Assembly: GCA_934229275.1 (NCBI GenBank)
Contig: CAKQDN010000017.1
Location: 1-37,325, forward strand
DNA length: 37,325 bases
Reading direction: 5' to 3'
Source: an uncultured Clostridia bacterium
GTDB lineage: Bacteria > Bacillota > Clostridia > Christensenellales > Pumilibacteraceae
Below, one piece after another: positions 23,592 to 31,273 of the stretch; positions within the stretch are counted from its first letter, which is position 1; every line of letters starts with the position of its first letter. Under the pieces are notes generated by a model. That model did no database searches, was not told the DNA's origin, and saw nothing but the letters and a program-made list of their open reading frames with translations. Made by a program: the position numbers and the translations under genes.

Positions 23592-24056
23592 TTGGAAATA
23601 GAGGACCTGATCGAATTGCTCGAACGCGAACTCGGCGGGCGACGCGGAATAGTGAATGACAAGGTCGATCTTGCCGAATGCAGACGGCTGCTTGGACTTA
23701 TACGCGAAAAACTGATTCCGATTACCGATAGCGTAAACGGAGTCGTGGCGCAGCGTAACGCAATTCTTACCAACGCCGATGCGGTTGCGAAAAACCTTCT
23801 TGCGGCAGCGGAACAAAAAGCGGCGTCCATGGTCGGATCCTCGGAAGTCGTGAGAAAGGCGCAGGCGGAAAGTCGCAGAATATTGGATGAAACGTACGAT
23901 AAATGCGATAAACTCGTGCTTAAAACCAAGCAAAATCTCGACGAAATGCTTCTTGCCGCCGAACGCAAACTCGAATGTGCGTTAAGGCAGGTCGGCGATT
24001 ATCGCTACGGCGTCAAGTCGATGGTCATCAATTCGAGCGTTAAACAATCAGATTAG
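23592..24056 (+). CDS. Conserved coiled-coil protein of the coaD locus, function unknown
   Basis: The likely product has 154 residues. It begins MEIEDLIELLERELGG, then an acidic and basic amphipathic stretch with many alanines (AAAEQKAASM, AERKLECAL), predicting a long coiled coil similar to F-type ATPase subunit b. Clostridia often have a small protein of this kind, sometimes labelled ATPase, after coaD; its role is not known. The frame is open back to an ATG at 23526, but that lies inside coaD and has no ribosome site. TTG at 23592 is preferred because it matches the family start and sits four bases after the coaD stop, allowing coupled translation. Its last nine bases overlap the end of tmcAL on the other strand. 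Confidence 0.7.
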   Translation: MEIEDLIELLERELGGRRGIVNDKVDLAECRRLLGLIREKLIPITDSVNGVVAQRNAILTNADAVAKNLLAAAEQKAASMVGSSEVVRKAQAESRRILDETYDKCDKLVLKTKQNLDEMLLAAERKLECALRQVGDYRYGVKSMVINSSVKQSD

Positions 24057-25247
24057 TCTGTCGGTTACCAGTTTTTCGTTAAGATATTTATCCTCGGAAT
24101 GTGTGATAACGGAATAAAGAGCGGATGCGCGTCGTTCGATTTCGAAAAGATAGTCAAATGAAGAAAATTTGTCGTAGTCGGAGTTTCTGATTACGGCGTT
24201 TTTTTCTATTTGCGAAAAGTAGCCTTTAAAATCGTTTTTGCATGCAAGCACATGAAAAGGAAGCGTTTGGGGCTGTGCTTTTGCCATTATGTTTTTTGTG
24301 ATGCCGAGATTGTTTTGCAGCACGATTCGCTTCAATCTCGAAAAGGTATATCTTTTCGATTTTGTAAGTTCGAGCGTTTCGGTAAGAGTGGAGCAGTTTT
24401 TTGCGTTCTGCAAAAGCGAAAACTGAAGACCCTCGCGGCAGTCGTAGGTTTGCTCCAATTGCTCGGGCGTGGAATTTCGAAGATTGAGTAAAGATATGGC
24501 GTCGTAGAGATTTTCGTCGGCAATTTTTTTTGCTCTGACGGCGGCGAGCAGCGATTCGTTTTGCGGAAGGTACGGAGATGCTGCCGAGGGGGTGTCCGAG
24601 AGCAAAATTTTGCGGATGGCGGTTGCAGACAGGAAATCGCCGTATGCACGAAGATCGTTATAGCCGTTGCCTTTTCTTTTAATAATAACGGGCTTAACGT
24701 CAAGGTTGTGCCGAATTATGCTTTTGATATATTCTATGCAAAGAAGGTTGTTCGGTTCGGATAAAACCGATTTGATTTTGTCGTAGCCGTATTTTTCTTC
24801 GAGTTCCGTTGCGGTAGCGTCGCTGTACGCCGAAGCGAAACTTTTTCCGCTATCGAGCCCGTTTCTGACGTTAAGAGCGAAGCGTTCGCTTTCCTGCGCC
24901 TGAACGTCCGCTATTGCCTGAATGAGCGATGTGTCGTCGCACTCGCAACTCATGATAAGTCCCTTAACGTCTTTAAGTGCGGAGATGACTTTTATTGCGC
25001 CTTCTGCGAATTTTTCCCCGTTGGCGGTTGCGTACAAAATCGGGTTTTCGACGACGATGTCCGCCCCGCAAAGAAGAGCGGTTTCCGCGCGAAGATATTT
25101 GTCTGCAACGGCCGGTTCTGCGCGCTGAACGAAATTGCCGCTCATAACGCACGCAATGCGGTCGTATCCGGCGGGAACTTTTCCGAGTTGATACAAATGT
25201 CCCGTGTGAAAAGGGTTGTATTCGCAAATTACGGCGCAAATTTTCAT
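24048..25247 (-). CDS. tmcAL: tRNA(Met) cytidine acetate ligase TmcAL (YlbM)
   Basis: This 399-residue nucleotidyltransferase-fold enzyme uses acetate and ATP to form N4-acetylcytidine at the wobble base of elongator tRNA-Met. VICEYNPFHTGHLYQL has the HxGH motif (14-17); SGNFVQR and KRKGNGYND are further conserved blocks. Length fits the family. AGGAG six bases before the ATG supports the start. Its need for acetate makes the divergent neighbour pta-ackA, which handles acetyl-phosphate and acetate, a striking partner. It ends convergent to, and overlapping by nine bases, the coiled-coil gene, with no terminator in between. Confidence 0.94.
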   Translation of the reverse strand: MKICAVICEYNPFHTGHLYQLGKVPAGYDRIACVMSGNFVQRAEPAVADKYLRAETALLCGADIVVENPILYATANGEKFAEGAIKVISALKDVKGLIMSCECDDTSLIQAIADVQAQESERFALNVRNGLDSGKSFASAYSDATATELEEKYGYDKIKSVLSEPNNLLCIEYIKSIIRHNLDVKPVIIKRKGNGYNDLRAYGDFLSATAIRKILLSDTPSAASPYLPQNESLLAAVRAKKIADENLYDAISLLNLRNSTPEQLEQTYDCREGLQFSLLQNAKNCSTLTETLELTKSKRYTFSRLKRIVLQNNLGITKNIMAKAQPQTLPFHVLACKNDFKGYFSQIEKNAVIRNSDYDKFSSFDYLFEIERRASALYSVITHSEDKYLNEKLVTDRLI

Positions 25248-25274
25248 TTTTTTCTCCTAACTTCGGACAATCGA

Positions 25275-25303
25275 TTTACTTTTATCGAAATCCGTGTTAT
25301 AAT
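25275..25303 (+). promoter_or_regulatory. Promoter for pta-ackA-comFC (extended -10)
   Basis: TTTACT (25275-25280), 17 bases, TATAAT (25298-25303), with TGT directly ahead of the -10. The start falls near 25310, giving a leader of about 70 bases that crosses the opposing tmcAL promoter. Confidence 0.7.
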
Positions 25304-25321
25304 TAGTTCGTTGCGGTAAAC

Positions 25322-25350
25322 ATTATACCACAAACTACGGAAATTTGTAA
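25322..25350 (-). promoter_or_regulatory. Promoter for tmcAL (extended -10), facing the pta promoter
   Basis: On the - strand, TTACAA (25345-25350), 17 bases, TATAAT (25322-25327), preceded by TGG as an extended -10. Its start near 25315 is only a few bases from the opposing pta start. Confidence 0.65.
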
Positions 25351-25378
25351 TCGATTTCTACTTAAAAGGAGAAAAAAT

Positions 25379-26359
25379 ATGTCACTGTTGCAAACTGTAA
25401 GGGAAAAAGCAAAACTTGCCGGCAAAACCATCGTACTTGCCGAGGGAGAAGAAAAAAGAGTTCTCGACGCTACGAAAGAAATTCTTGCCGAAAACATCGC
25501 GAAACTCATTCTTATCGGAAGACGCGAAGTAATTGCCGAAAAAGCCGAATTCGACCTTTCGAAAATCACCGTCGTCGATCCGACCAAAGACGACCTCAGC
25601 GAATATTCCGAACTTTTGTACGAACTCAGAAAAGCAAAAGGAATGGAAAAGGAACAAGCCGAAAAGTTGGTTAAAAATCCTTTGTATCTCGGTGTAATGC
25701 TCGTTAAAACCGGCAAAGCCGACGGTATGGTCGCAGGTTCCGTCAATTCCACCGGCGACACGCTTCGCCCTGCGCTTCAGATAATCAAAACGGCACCCGG
25801 AATCAAAACCGTTTCCAGTTGCTTTATCATGGTGCTGCCCGAAGGTTGCAAGTACGGCGAAAACGGAGTTATGGTATTCGGCGACTGCGCCGTAAATATC
25901 GCTCCCGACGCGGAACAACTCGCGTCCATCGCAATCGCTTCCGCTCAGACTGCCGAAAAAATCGCAGGCATCGATCCGAAAGTCGCAATGCTCTCGTTCT
26001 CTACCAAGGGAAGTGCAAAACACGAAAACGTCGATAAGGTTGTCGAGGCAACCCGTCTCGTTCACGAACAGGCTCCCTCGCTTAAATGCGACGGAGAATT
26101 GCAACTCGACGCCGCGCTCGTTCAGTCGGTTGCGTCGCTCAAGGCACCCGGAAGCGAAATCGCAGGTCACGCAAACGTGCTTATTTTCCCCGATTTGCAG
26201 GCAGGTAACATCGGATATAAACTGGTTCAGCGTCTTGCCGGCGCGGAAGCGGTCGGTCCGATCTGCCAGGGCTTCAATAAACCGATTAACGACCTTTCGC
26301 GCGGATGCTCGGCGGAAGATATCGTAAACGTCGTAGCAATGACCGCTTTGCAGGCGTGA
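25379..26359 (+). CDS. pta: Phosphate acetyltransferase
   Basis: This 326-residue enzyme interconverts acetyl-CoA and acetyl phosphate. The start LLQTVREKAKLAGKTIVLAEG, the segment MVAGSVNSTGDTLRPALQIIKT and SFSTKGSAKHENV are typical of the short, single-domain Pta of Gram-positive bacteria. The AAAAGGAG site fits the ATG. ackA follows 26 bases later; together they yield ATP and acetate, which suggests fermentative energy metabolism. Confidence 0.97.
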   Translation: MSLLQTVREKAKLAGKTIVLAEGEEKRVLDATKEILAENIAKLILIGRREVIAEKAEFDLSKITVVDPTKDDLSEYSELLYELRKAKGMEKEQAEKLVKNPLYLGVMLVKTGKADGMVAGSVNSTGDTLRPALQIIKTAPGIKTVSSCFIMVLPEGCKYGENGVMVFGDCAVNIAPDAEQLASIAIASAQTAEKIAGIDPKVAMLSFSTKGSAKHENVDKVVEATRLVHEQAPSLKCDGELQLDAALVQSVASLKAPGSEIAGHANVLIFPDLQAGNIGYKLVQRLAGAEAVGPICQGFNKPINDLSRGCSAEDIVNVVAMTALQA

Positions 26360-26385
26360 AAATATCCCGATAAGGAGTTTGATAG

Positions 26386-27576
26386 ATGAAAATATTGGTT
26401 GTAAACGCAGGAAGTTCCTCGCTTAAATATCAACTTATAGAAATGGACAATGAAAGCGTACTCGCTAAAGGCGTGTGCGAAAGAATAGGTCAGGACAACG
26501 CCGTTCTCGTTCATAAGGGAGCGAAAGAAGTCCGCATCGAAAAGCCTATGCCCACGCACAAAGAGGCAATGCAGTTGGTTCTGAACGCGCTCATCGACAA
26601 AGAATACGGCGTTATCGGAAGTATGGAAGAAATCGCCGCAGTCGGACACAGAGTGCTTCACAGCGGAGAAGACTTCAAGGAGAGCGTTCTCGTCAAAGAC
26701 GACGAAGTGCTTAAGAGAATCGAAAACAACGTTGATCTCGGACCTCTGCACATGCCGGCTAATATAATGGGTATCAAGGCGTGCAAAGAAGTCATGCCGT
26801 GGGCTCCGCAGGTTGCCGTTTTCGATACTACGTTCCATTCGACCATGCCCGATTACGCTTATATGTACGCAATCCGCTATGAGGATTATAAAAAGTATAA
26901 GATAAGAAAATATGGCTTCCACGGAACCAGTCATCTTTATATCACCGGCGAAGCGAGAAGAATAATGGGGGCGGACAAATGCCGTCGCCTTGTCGTTTGC
27001 CATCTGGGAAACGGAGCCAGTGTCAGTGCTGTCAAAGACGGAAAGTGCATCGATACGTCCATGGGCTTAACGCCGCTCGAAGGACTTGTTATGGGAACAC
27101 GTTCCGGCGATCTCGACCCTGCTGTTTTGGAATTCCTTATGGATAAAACCGGCATGAACATTCACGAAATGCTTAATTATCTCAACAAAAAGAGCGGCGT
27201 TGACGGAATAAGCGGAGTAGGTTCCGATTTCCGCGATCTCGTTAAGGCGTACGAAGAAGGAAACGACAGAGCTCGTCTTGCGATCGACATGTTCTCGTAC
27301 AGAGTTAAAAAATATATCGGCGCATATGCGGCTGCACTCGGCGGACTCGATTGCGTCGTGTTTACCGGCGGAATAGGCGAGCATACCGAACTCGTTCGCG
27401 AAAAAGTTATGAAGGGAATGGAATATCTCGGAATAGACTTTGACTTCGATAAGAACAATCACGTCGGTCGCGGCGATGTTACGGAACTGAGCAAACCCGA
27501 TTCAAAAGTCAAGGTTTATATTATCCCCACCAACGAAGAACTGGTTATCGCAAGAGAAACGCTTCGTCTCAAATAA
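26386..27576 (+). CDS. ackA: Acetate kinase
   Basis: This 396-residue ASKHA-fold kinase makes ATP and acetate from acetyl phosphate. VVNAGSSSLKYQL holds N7; GHRVLHSGE, VFDTTFHSTMP, KYGFHGTSH and the C-terminal FTGGIGEH are the expected motifs. An AAGGAG site precedes the ATG. It is directly followed by comFC, whose GTG start lies two bases after the stop. Confidence 0.98.
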   Translation: MKILVVNAGSSSLKYQLIEMDNESVLAKGVCERIGQDNAVLVHKGAKEVRIEKPMPTHKEAMQLVLNALIDKEYGVIGSMEEIAAVGHRVLHSGEDFKESVLVKDDEVLKRIENNVDLGPLHMPANIMGIKACKEVMPWAPQVAVFDTTFHSTMPDYAYMYAIRYEDYKKYKIRKYGFHGTSHLYITGEARRIMGADKCRRLVVCHLGNGASVSAVKDGKCIDTSMGLTPLEGLVMGTRSGDLDPAVLEFLMDKTGMNIHEMLNYLNKKSGVDGISGVGSDFRDLVKAYEEGNDRARLAIDMFSYRVKKYIGAYAAALGGLDCVVFTGGIGEHTELVREKVMKGMEYLGIDFDFDKNNHVGRGDVTELSKPDSKVKVYIIPTNEELVIARETLRLK

Positions 27577-27578
27577 GA

Positions 27579-28307
27579 GTGAAACCGCTTAAAATAATTA
27601 AAGATTTGTTTTTCCCGTCCGGAATCAAGTGTATTTTCTGCGACGGGGAAATAGAAACGGAGAACAGGTATTGCGTTTGCGGTAACTGTTCTCCTGCATT
27701 TAACGTGCAATATTGTCTTTCATGCGGAAAAGCGATTGCAAACGAAGCGGTGTATTGCGACGACTGCATGAGCGGCAAGCGTTATTCGTTTGTAAAAGCG
27801 AGAGCGCCGTTTGTGTACGAAGGCAGCGTTAAAAGCGTCGTTAAACGGCTGAAATACGGCGGCGGAAAATTCCTCGCTCCGTATATGGCGGAATACATGG
27901 CGGACATGTATTATCAATCGGAATTTTGCTCCGATTTAATCACGTTTGCGCCCATGAGCCAAAAGAAGCAAAAAAGTCGCGGATTCAATCAGGCGAAGTT
28001 GCTTGCTCGTGCTCTGTCGGAAATAATAAAGGTGCCTTGCGTGCCGCTTCTCGAACACGACGATAAAATTAAGAATCTGGCGGGAATGAACAAAGCCGAG
28101 CGTGCGCAGGCGATTAAAGGCGCGATAAGTCTTTGTCCGAACGTTAACGAAGCGGAAGTCAAGAACAAAAGCATATTGCTGATCGACGACGTTATGACTA
28201 CTTCGGCAACAGCCAACGAATGCGGCAGTATACTACTGAAACTCAAACCGCGAGAAATATGCGTGCTGACGTTTGCGACTTCGCGCGTTAAGCCGCTTTT
28301 GTACTGA
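27579..28307 (+). CDS. comFC: ComFC-family phosphoribosyltransferase-like protein
   Basis: This 242-residue protein has an N-terminal set of cysteines (C18, C21, C32, C34, C37, C46, C49, C60, C63) that can form zinc-ribbon elements, then a phosphoribosyltransferase domain with the PRPP-loop ILLIDDVMTTSATA (about 200-211). ComFC is needed for DNA uptake in transforming bacteria and acts with ComFA. No comFA is adjacent. The GTG start at 27579 has no separate ribosome site and probably depends on coupling with ackA. The comEC gene elsewhere in the window is its functional partner if the organism is competent. Confidence 0.9.
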   Translation: MKPLKIIKDLFFPSGIKCIFCDGEIETENRYCVCGNCSPAFNVQYCLSCGKAIANEAVYCDDCMSGKRYSFVKARAPFVYEGSVKSVVKRLKYGGGKFLAPYMAEYMADMYYQSEFCSDLITFAPMSQKKQKSRGFNQAKLLARALSEIIKVPCVPLLEHDDKIKNLAGMNKAERAQAIKGAISLCPNVNEAEVKNKSILLIDDVMTTSATANECGSILLKLKPREICVLTFATSRVKPLLY

Positions 28308-28364
28308 TTTTCGGATGTTTCGGCAAAAAAGCAGAAGGAATCACTGAAAATCACTTAAAAACAG

Positions 28365-28393
28365 TTGACATTGCAGTGAGAATATGGTATAAT
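28365..28393 (+). promoter_or_regulatory. Consensus sigma-A promoter for infC-rpmI-rplT
   Basis: TTGACA (28365-28370), 17 bases, TATAAT (28388-28393), and TGG as extended -10. A perfect match on all elements, fitting a highly expressed translation operon. Confidence 0.94.
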
Positions 28394-28399
28394 ATCACG

Positions 28400-28507
28400 C
28401 GTTGGAAGTAGATTTGTCATCTCACCGCACGGCTTCGCTTAGTACGGTAACGCAAAATTATCGAGTTTTTGTGTGTTGAGAGGCAGATTTATGCCCCTCA
28501 ATTTTTT
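28400..28507 (+). promoter_or_regulatory. infC leader with attenuator, probable L20-responsive region
   Basis: About 125 bases separate the start site from infC. The leader ends in a strong intrinsic terminator: TTGAGAGGC (28476-28484) pairs with GCCCCTCAA (28493-28501) with one mismatch, followed by six Ts (28502-28507), all upstream of the infC ribosome site. An upstream TCTCA near 28419 could pair with the terminator's left arm and act as antiterminator. In B. subtilis this operon is controlled by L20 binding its leader and promoting termination, so the same control is likely here. GCGTT near 28400 and AACGC near 28450 may frame a leader stem. Confidence 0.72.
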
Positions 28508-28523
28508 ATGGAGGACACCTCTT

Positions 28524-29033
28524 ATCATTAAGGAAGTTGAAATAAACGAAAAGATCCGCGATGCGGAAATTCGTGTTATTGACGAAAACGGCGTGCAACT
28601 CGGCATTATGAGCGCAAACGAAGCGAACAGAATAGCCGATGAGCGTAATCTCGATCTTGTCAAAATAAGTGCGGCAACCAATCCGCCCGTTTGCAAAATC
28701 ATGGACTACGGTAAATTCAGATTCGACGCGGCAAAAAAGGAAAAGGACGCGAGAAAGAATCAGAAAGTTACTTCGCTTAAAGAAATCTGGCTTTCGATGA
28801 CCATCGATTCGCACGATCTCGAAACAAAGGCAAAACAGTGCCGTAAGTTTCTCGTCGGCGGAGATAAGGTTAAGGTATCCATCAGAATGAGAGGACGTCA
28901 GCAAGCGCACTCCGCACTCGGAGTGGAAGTCATGAACGACTTTTACAATTTCGTGCAGGACTGCTGCGTGTTCGACAAAAAGCCGATGCTCGAAGGACGT
29001 AATATCCTTATGATATTGGCTCCCAAAAAATAG
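28524..29033 (+). CDS. infC: Translation initiation factor IF-3 with non-AUG start
   Basis: The 169-residue product binds the 30S subunit and proofreads the start codon. Family blocks include VRVIDENGVQLGIMS-like sequence (EIRVIDENGVQLGIM), KISAATNPPVCKIMDYGKFRFD and VSIRMRGRQQAH. In-frame ATGs exist only at 28491 and upstream, within the terminator hairpin, which would put the ribosome site inside the coding region. The GGAGG at 28510-28514 instead serves ATC at 28524 (9 bases) or ATT at 28527 (12 bases). Rare start codons are a known trait of infC, since IF-3 rejects them and so limits its own synthesis. I choose ATC 28524; ATT 28527 is the alternative. Confidence 0.9.
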   Translation: MIKEVEINEKIRDAEIRVIDENGVQLGIMSANEANRIADERNLDLVKISAATNPPVCKIMDYGKFRFDAAKKEKDARKNQKVTSLKEIWLSMTIDSHDLETKAKQCRKFLVGGDKVKVSIRMRGRQQAHSALGVEVMNDFYNFVQDCCVFDKKPMLEGRNILMILAPKK

Positions 29034-29060
29034 AAATTATATCACGGAGGACATATTAAT

Positions 29061-29258
29061 ATGCCAAAAATGAAAAGTCACAGCGGCGCTAAAAAGCGTT
29101 TCCGCGTAACTAAGAACGGTAACGTTAAGTTTGCTCACTCGAACAAGAACCACATTCTTACCAAGAAGGACAGCAAGCGTAAAATGGGCTTGCGTCAGGG
29201 TGAATTGCTTGCTTCCAATAAACAGGCAAACACTATCAAGGTAATGATTCAGAAGTAA
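29061..29258 (+). CDS. rpmI: 50S ribosomal protein L35
   Basis: This 65-residue, very basic protein begins MPKMKSHSGAKKRFRVT, the signature of L35, and contains HILTKKDSKRK. A CGGAGG site precedes the ATG. It is the middle gene of the infC-rpmI-rplT operon, 27 bases after infC and 15 before rplT. Confidence 0.98.
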   Translation: MPKMKSHSGAKKRFRVTKNGNVKFAHSNKNHILTKKDSKRKMGLRQGELLASNKQANTIKVMIQK

Positions 29259-29273
29259 CGGGAGGTCACGATT

Positions 29274-29630
29274 ATGAGAATTAAAAGAGCGGTAAACGCA
29301 GTTAAAAAGCGTCGTAAGATATTTAAACAGGCAAAAGGATATTTCGGATCCAAGTCCCGTTCCTATCGTATTGCAAGAGAAGCGGTTATGAAGTCGGGAA
29401 TGTACGCATTTATCGGCAGAAGACTGAAGAAGAGAGATTTCCGTAAACTTTGGATCGCGCGTATCAATGCGGCTGCAAGAATGAACGGTCTTTCTTATTC
29501 CAAGTTTATGTACGGTCTTAAAACCGCCGGTATCGATCTTAACAGAAAGGTGCTTGCAGATATCGCAGTGAACGACGCGGCTACATTCAAGGCTCTTGCC
29601 GAAACGGCAACCAAAGCCCTTGCGAAATAA
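29274..29630 (+). CDS. rplT: 50S ribosomal protein L20
   Basis: This 118-residue basic protein is essential for early 50S assembly and is the repressor of its own operon in both E. coli and Bacillus. RRKIFKQAKGYFGSKSRSYRIA, FRKLWIARINAAAR and GLSYSKFMYGL are family blocks. A GGGAGG site precedes the ATG. It is followed by a 12-bp terminator hairpin whose right arm also holds the ribosome site of the next gene. Confidence 0.98.
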   Translation: MRIKRAVNAVKKRRKIFKQAKGYFGSKSRSYRIAREAVMKSGMYAFIGRRLKKRDFRKLWIARINAAARMNGLSYSKFMYGLKTAGIDLNRKVLADIAVNDAATFKALAETATKALAK

Positions 29631-29638
29631 TGGCTTTA

Positions 29639-29673
29639 AAAGCACCTTAAAAACACTTAAGGTGCTTTAATTT
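29639..29673 (+). terminator. Terminator after rplT that also masks the next gene's ribosome site
   Basis: AAAGCACCTTAA (29639-29650) pairs perfectly with TTAAGGTGCTTT (29657-29668) around a 6-base loop, then AATTTTA. The AAGGTG in the right arm (29659-29664) is the only ribosome site in front of the ATG at 29675. Confidence 0.78.
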
Positions 29674-29674
29674 T

Positions 29675-30415
29675 ATGATAAACATTACGTCAACCGACAA
29701 CAAAAGAATTAAGGATGTGTGCCGTCTGCGCGAGCGACGGTGGCGTTCCGATTGCAAAAAGTATATTACCGAGGGGTATCGCAACGTTAAAGACAGTTTA
29801 CCGTATCTTACAGGTGCGGAAATTTACGTTTCTCAAAGTTCTTTCGAAAAATATTCGAAAGAATTCGATATTGACGTGATTTGCGCCGATAACGTTTTTG
29901 CAAAAATATCCGAAACCGAAAATTCGCAGGGTATTCTGTGTGTAAGCGATATTCCGCAGGATAAATTCGACGATGAAAAAGACTGTGTGTATCTCGACGG
30001 CGTATCCGATCCCGGAAATGCCGGCACGATTTTGCGGACATGTCTTGCGACCGGATTCGATAACGTGATTTTTGCCGACGGCGTGGACTGCTATAACCCG
30101 AAAGTGGTAAGAAGCGCAATGTCTGCCGTGTGCAAGTTGAATATCAGTTCCGGAAAAGCCGACATGCTTTTCGAATTGAAAAAGAAAGGCTATAAGTTGA
30201 TTTGCGCGGACATGAGCGGTAAAAATCTGTTCGACTGCGATTTCGGCGATTGCAAAAAATGCCTTATAATAGGCTCGGAAGCCAGAGGAGTCGGAAAAGA
30301 TATTCTGCTTAATTCCGACGAGGTCGTCAGTTTGCCGATGAACGAAATAGAATCGCTTAACGCGGCTGTATGCGCAAGCGTAATGATGTACGAACTTAAG
30401 TATAACAAGAAATAA
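29675..30415 (+). CDS. TrmH/SpoU-family RNA 2'-O-methyltransferase
   Basis: This 246-residue SPOUT enzyme has an N-terminal substrate-binding domain (about 1-95) and the three SpoU motifs: VSDPGNAGTILRTC, LIIGSEARGVG and VSLPMNEIESLNAAVCASVMMYEL. Such proteins methylate ribose 2'-OH in rRNA or tRNA; the position cannot be read from sequence. It resembles YsgA, which lies near rplT in Bacillus. Its ribosome site AAGGTG is buried in the rplT terminator hairpin, so translation from read-through messages may be limited. It ends 17 bases before yebC. Confidence 0.9.
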   Translation: MINITSTDNKRIKDVCRLRERRWRSDCKKYITEGYRNVKDSLPYLTGAEIYVSQSSFEKYSKEFDIDVICADNVFAKISETENSQGILCVSDIPQDKFDDEKDCVYLDGVSDPGNAGTILRTCLATGFDNVIFADGVDCYNPKVVRSAMSAVCKLNISSGKADMLFELKKKGYKLICADMSGKNLFDCDFGDCKKCLIIGSEARGVGKDILLNSDEVVSLPMNEIESLNAAVCASVMMYELKYNKK

Positions 30416-30432
30416 CAACGGAGGAAAAAATT

Positions 30433-31179
30433 ATGTCCGGACATAGTAAATGGGCAACAATTAAAAGAGCAAAAGGAAAAACCGATGCGGCTCGTTCAAA
30501 GGTATTCACCAAAATAGGCAGAGAACTTGCGGTCGCTGTAAAATTGGGCGGTGCCGATCCTAACAGCAATGCGTCGCTTCGCGGAGTAATCGCAAAAGCA
30601 AAAGCCGCAAATATGCCCAACGACAATATTCAGAGAAGCATTAAAAAGGCAAGCGGCGAACTCGGCAGCATTAACTACGAGTCCATCGTGTACGAAGGCT
30701 ACGGTGCTAACGGTGTTGCCGTTATCGTCGAAACGCTTACCGATAACAAAAACCGTACCGGCGGCGACGTGCGTCATATTTTCGACAGAAGCGGCGGAGC
30801 GCTCGGAACAAACGGTTGCGTATCGTATATGTTTGAATCCAAAGGCGTTATTGACATTGAAAAAACCGATAAAATGGACGACGACGAAATGATGATGACG
30901 GCTCTCGACGCGGGTGCCGACGATTTCAGTGTGGACGGAAACGTGTACGAAATACTGACTTCACCCGAAAACTTCAACGCCGTTCGCGATACGCTCGAGG
31001 CAAAGGGATATTCGTTTATAAGAAGCGAAATCGACAGAATTCCCAATATGACCGTGGATCTCGATGACGAGGCGGCTGAAAAAATAGTGCGTATGCTTGA
31101 TCTTTTTGAGGATAACGACGACGTTCAGAACGTCTATCACAACGCAAATTTGCCTGAATCCGAAGAAGACGACGAATAA
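30433..31179 (+). CDS. yebC: YebC/TACO1-family protein
   Basis: This 248-residue protein begins MSGHSKWATIKRAKGKTDAARS and contains NIQRSIKKASG and YEGYGANGVAVIVETLTDNKNRT, the family hallmarks. YebC-like proteins were long called transcription regulators; more recent work links them to translation of proline-rich stretches on the ribosome. A CGGAGG site precedes the ATG. The tail is strongly acidic (ESEEDDE). In many bacteria it lies just before ruvC, as it does here with radC between. Confidence 0.96.
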   Translation: MSGHSKWATIKRAKGKTDAARSKVFTKIGRELAVAVKLGGADPNSNASLRGVIAKAKAANMPNDNIQRSIKKASGELGSINYESIVYEGYGANGVAVIVETLTDNKNRTGGDVRHIFDRSGGALGTNGCVSYMFESKGVIDIEKTDKMDDDEMMMTALDAGADDFSVDGNVYEILTSPENFNAVRDTLEAKGYSFIRSEIDRIPNMTVDLDDEAAEKIVRMLDLFEDNDDVQNVYHNANLPESEEDDE

Positions 31180-31223
31180 AAAACTTTAAAATTTCAACCA
31201 AATCAAATGTTTTTTGTTAATAT

Positions 31224-31250
31224 CAAGTACTATGCGTGACGTAGTACTTG
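31224..31250. repeat. Palindromic intergenic repeat, copy 2
   Basis: CAAGTACTATG (31224-31234) and CGTAGTACTTG (31240-31250) form an inverted repeat with one G-U position around the centre. The element matches 24 of 26 bases of the copy at 20795-20820. It lies 24 bases ahead of the radC start, with no T-tract after it. Confidence 0.7.
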
Positions 31251-31273
31251 ATGTGCTATGAGAGGTGGGTGTT

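Noticed and set aside
28308..28360. Inverted repeat TGATTTTC/GAAAATCA after comFC as a terminator
   Set aside because: The arms are 8 bp but about 28 bases apart and no T-tract follows; it is too weak to call.
28473..28523. Upstream in-frame starts for infC (28473 and ATG at 28491)
   Set aside because: They fall within the terminator hairpin and would put the GGAGG site inside the coding sequence; IF-3 proteins do not have such an extension.
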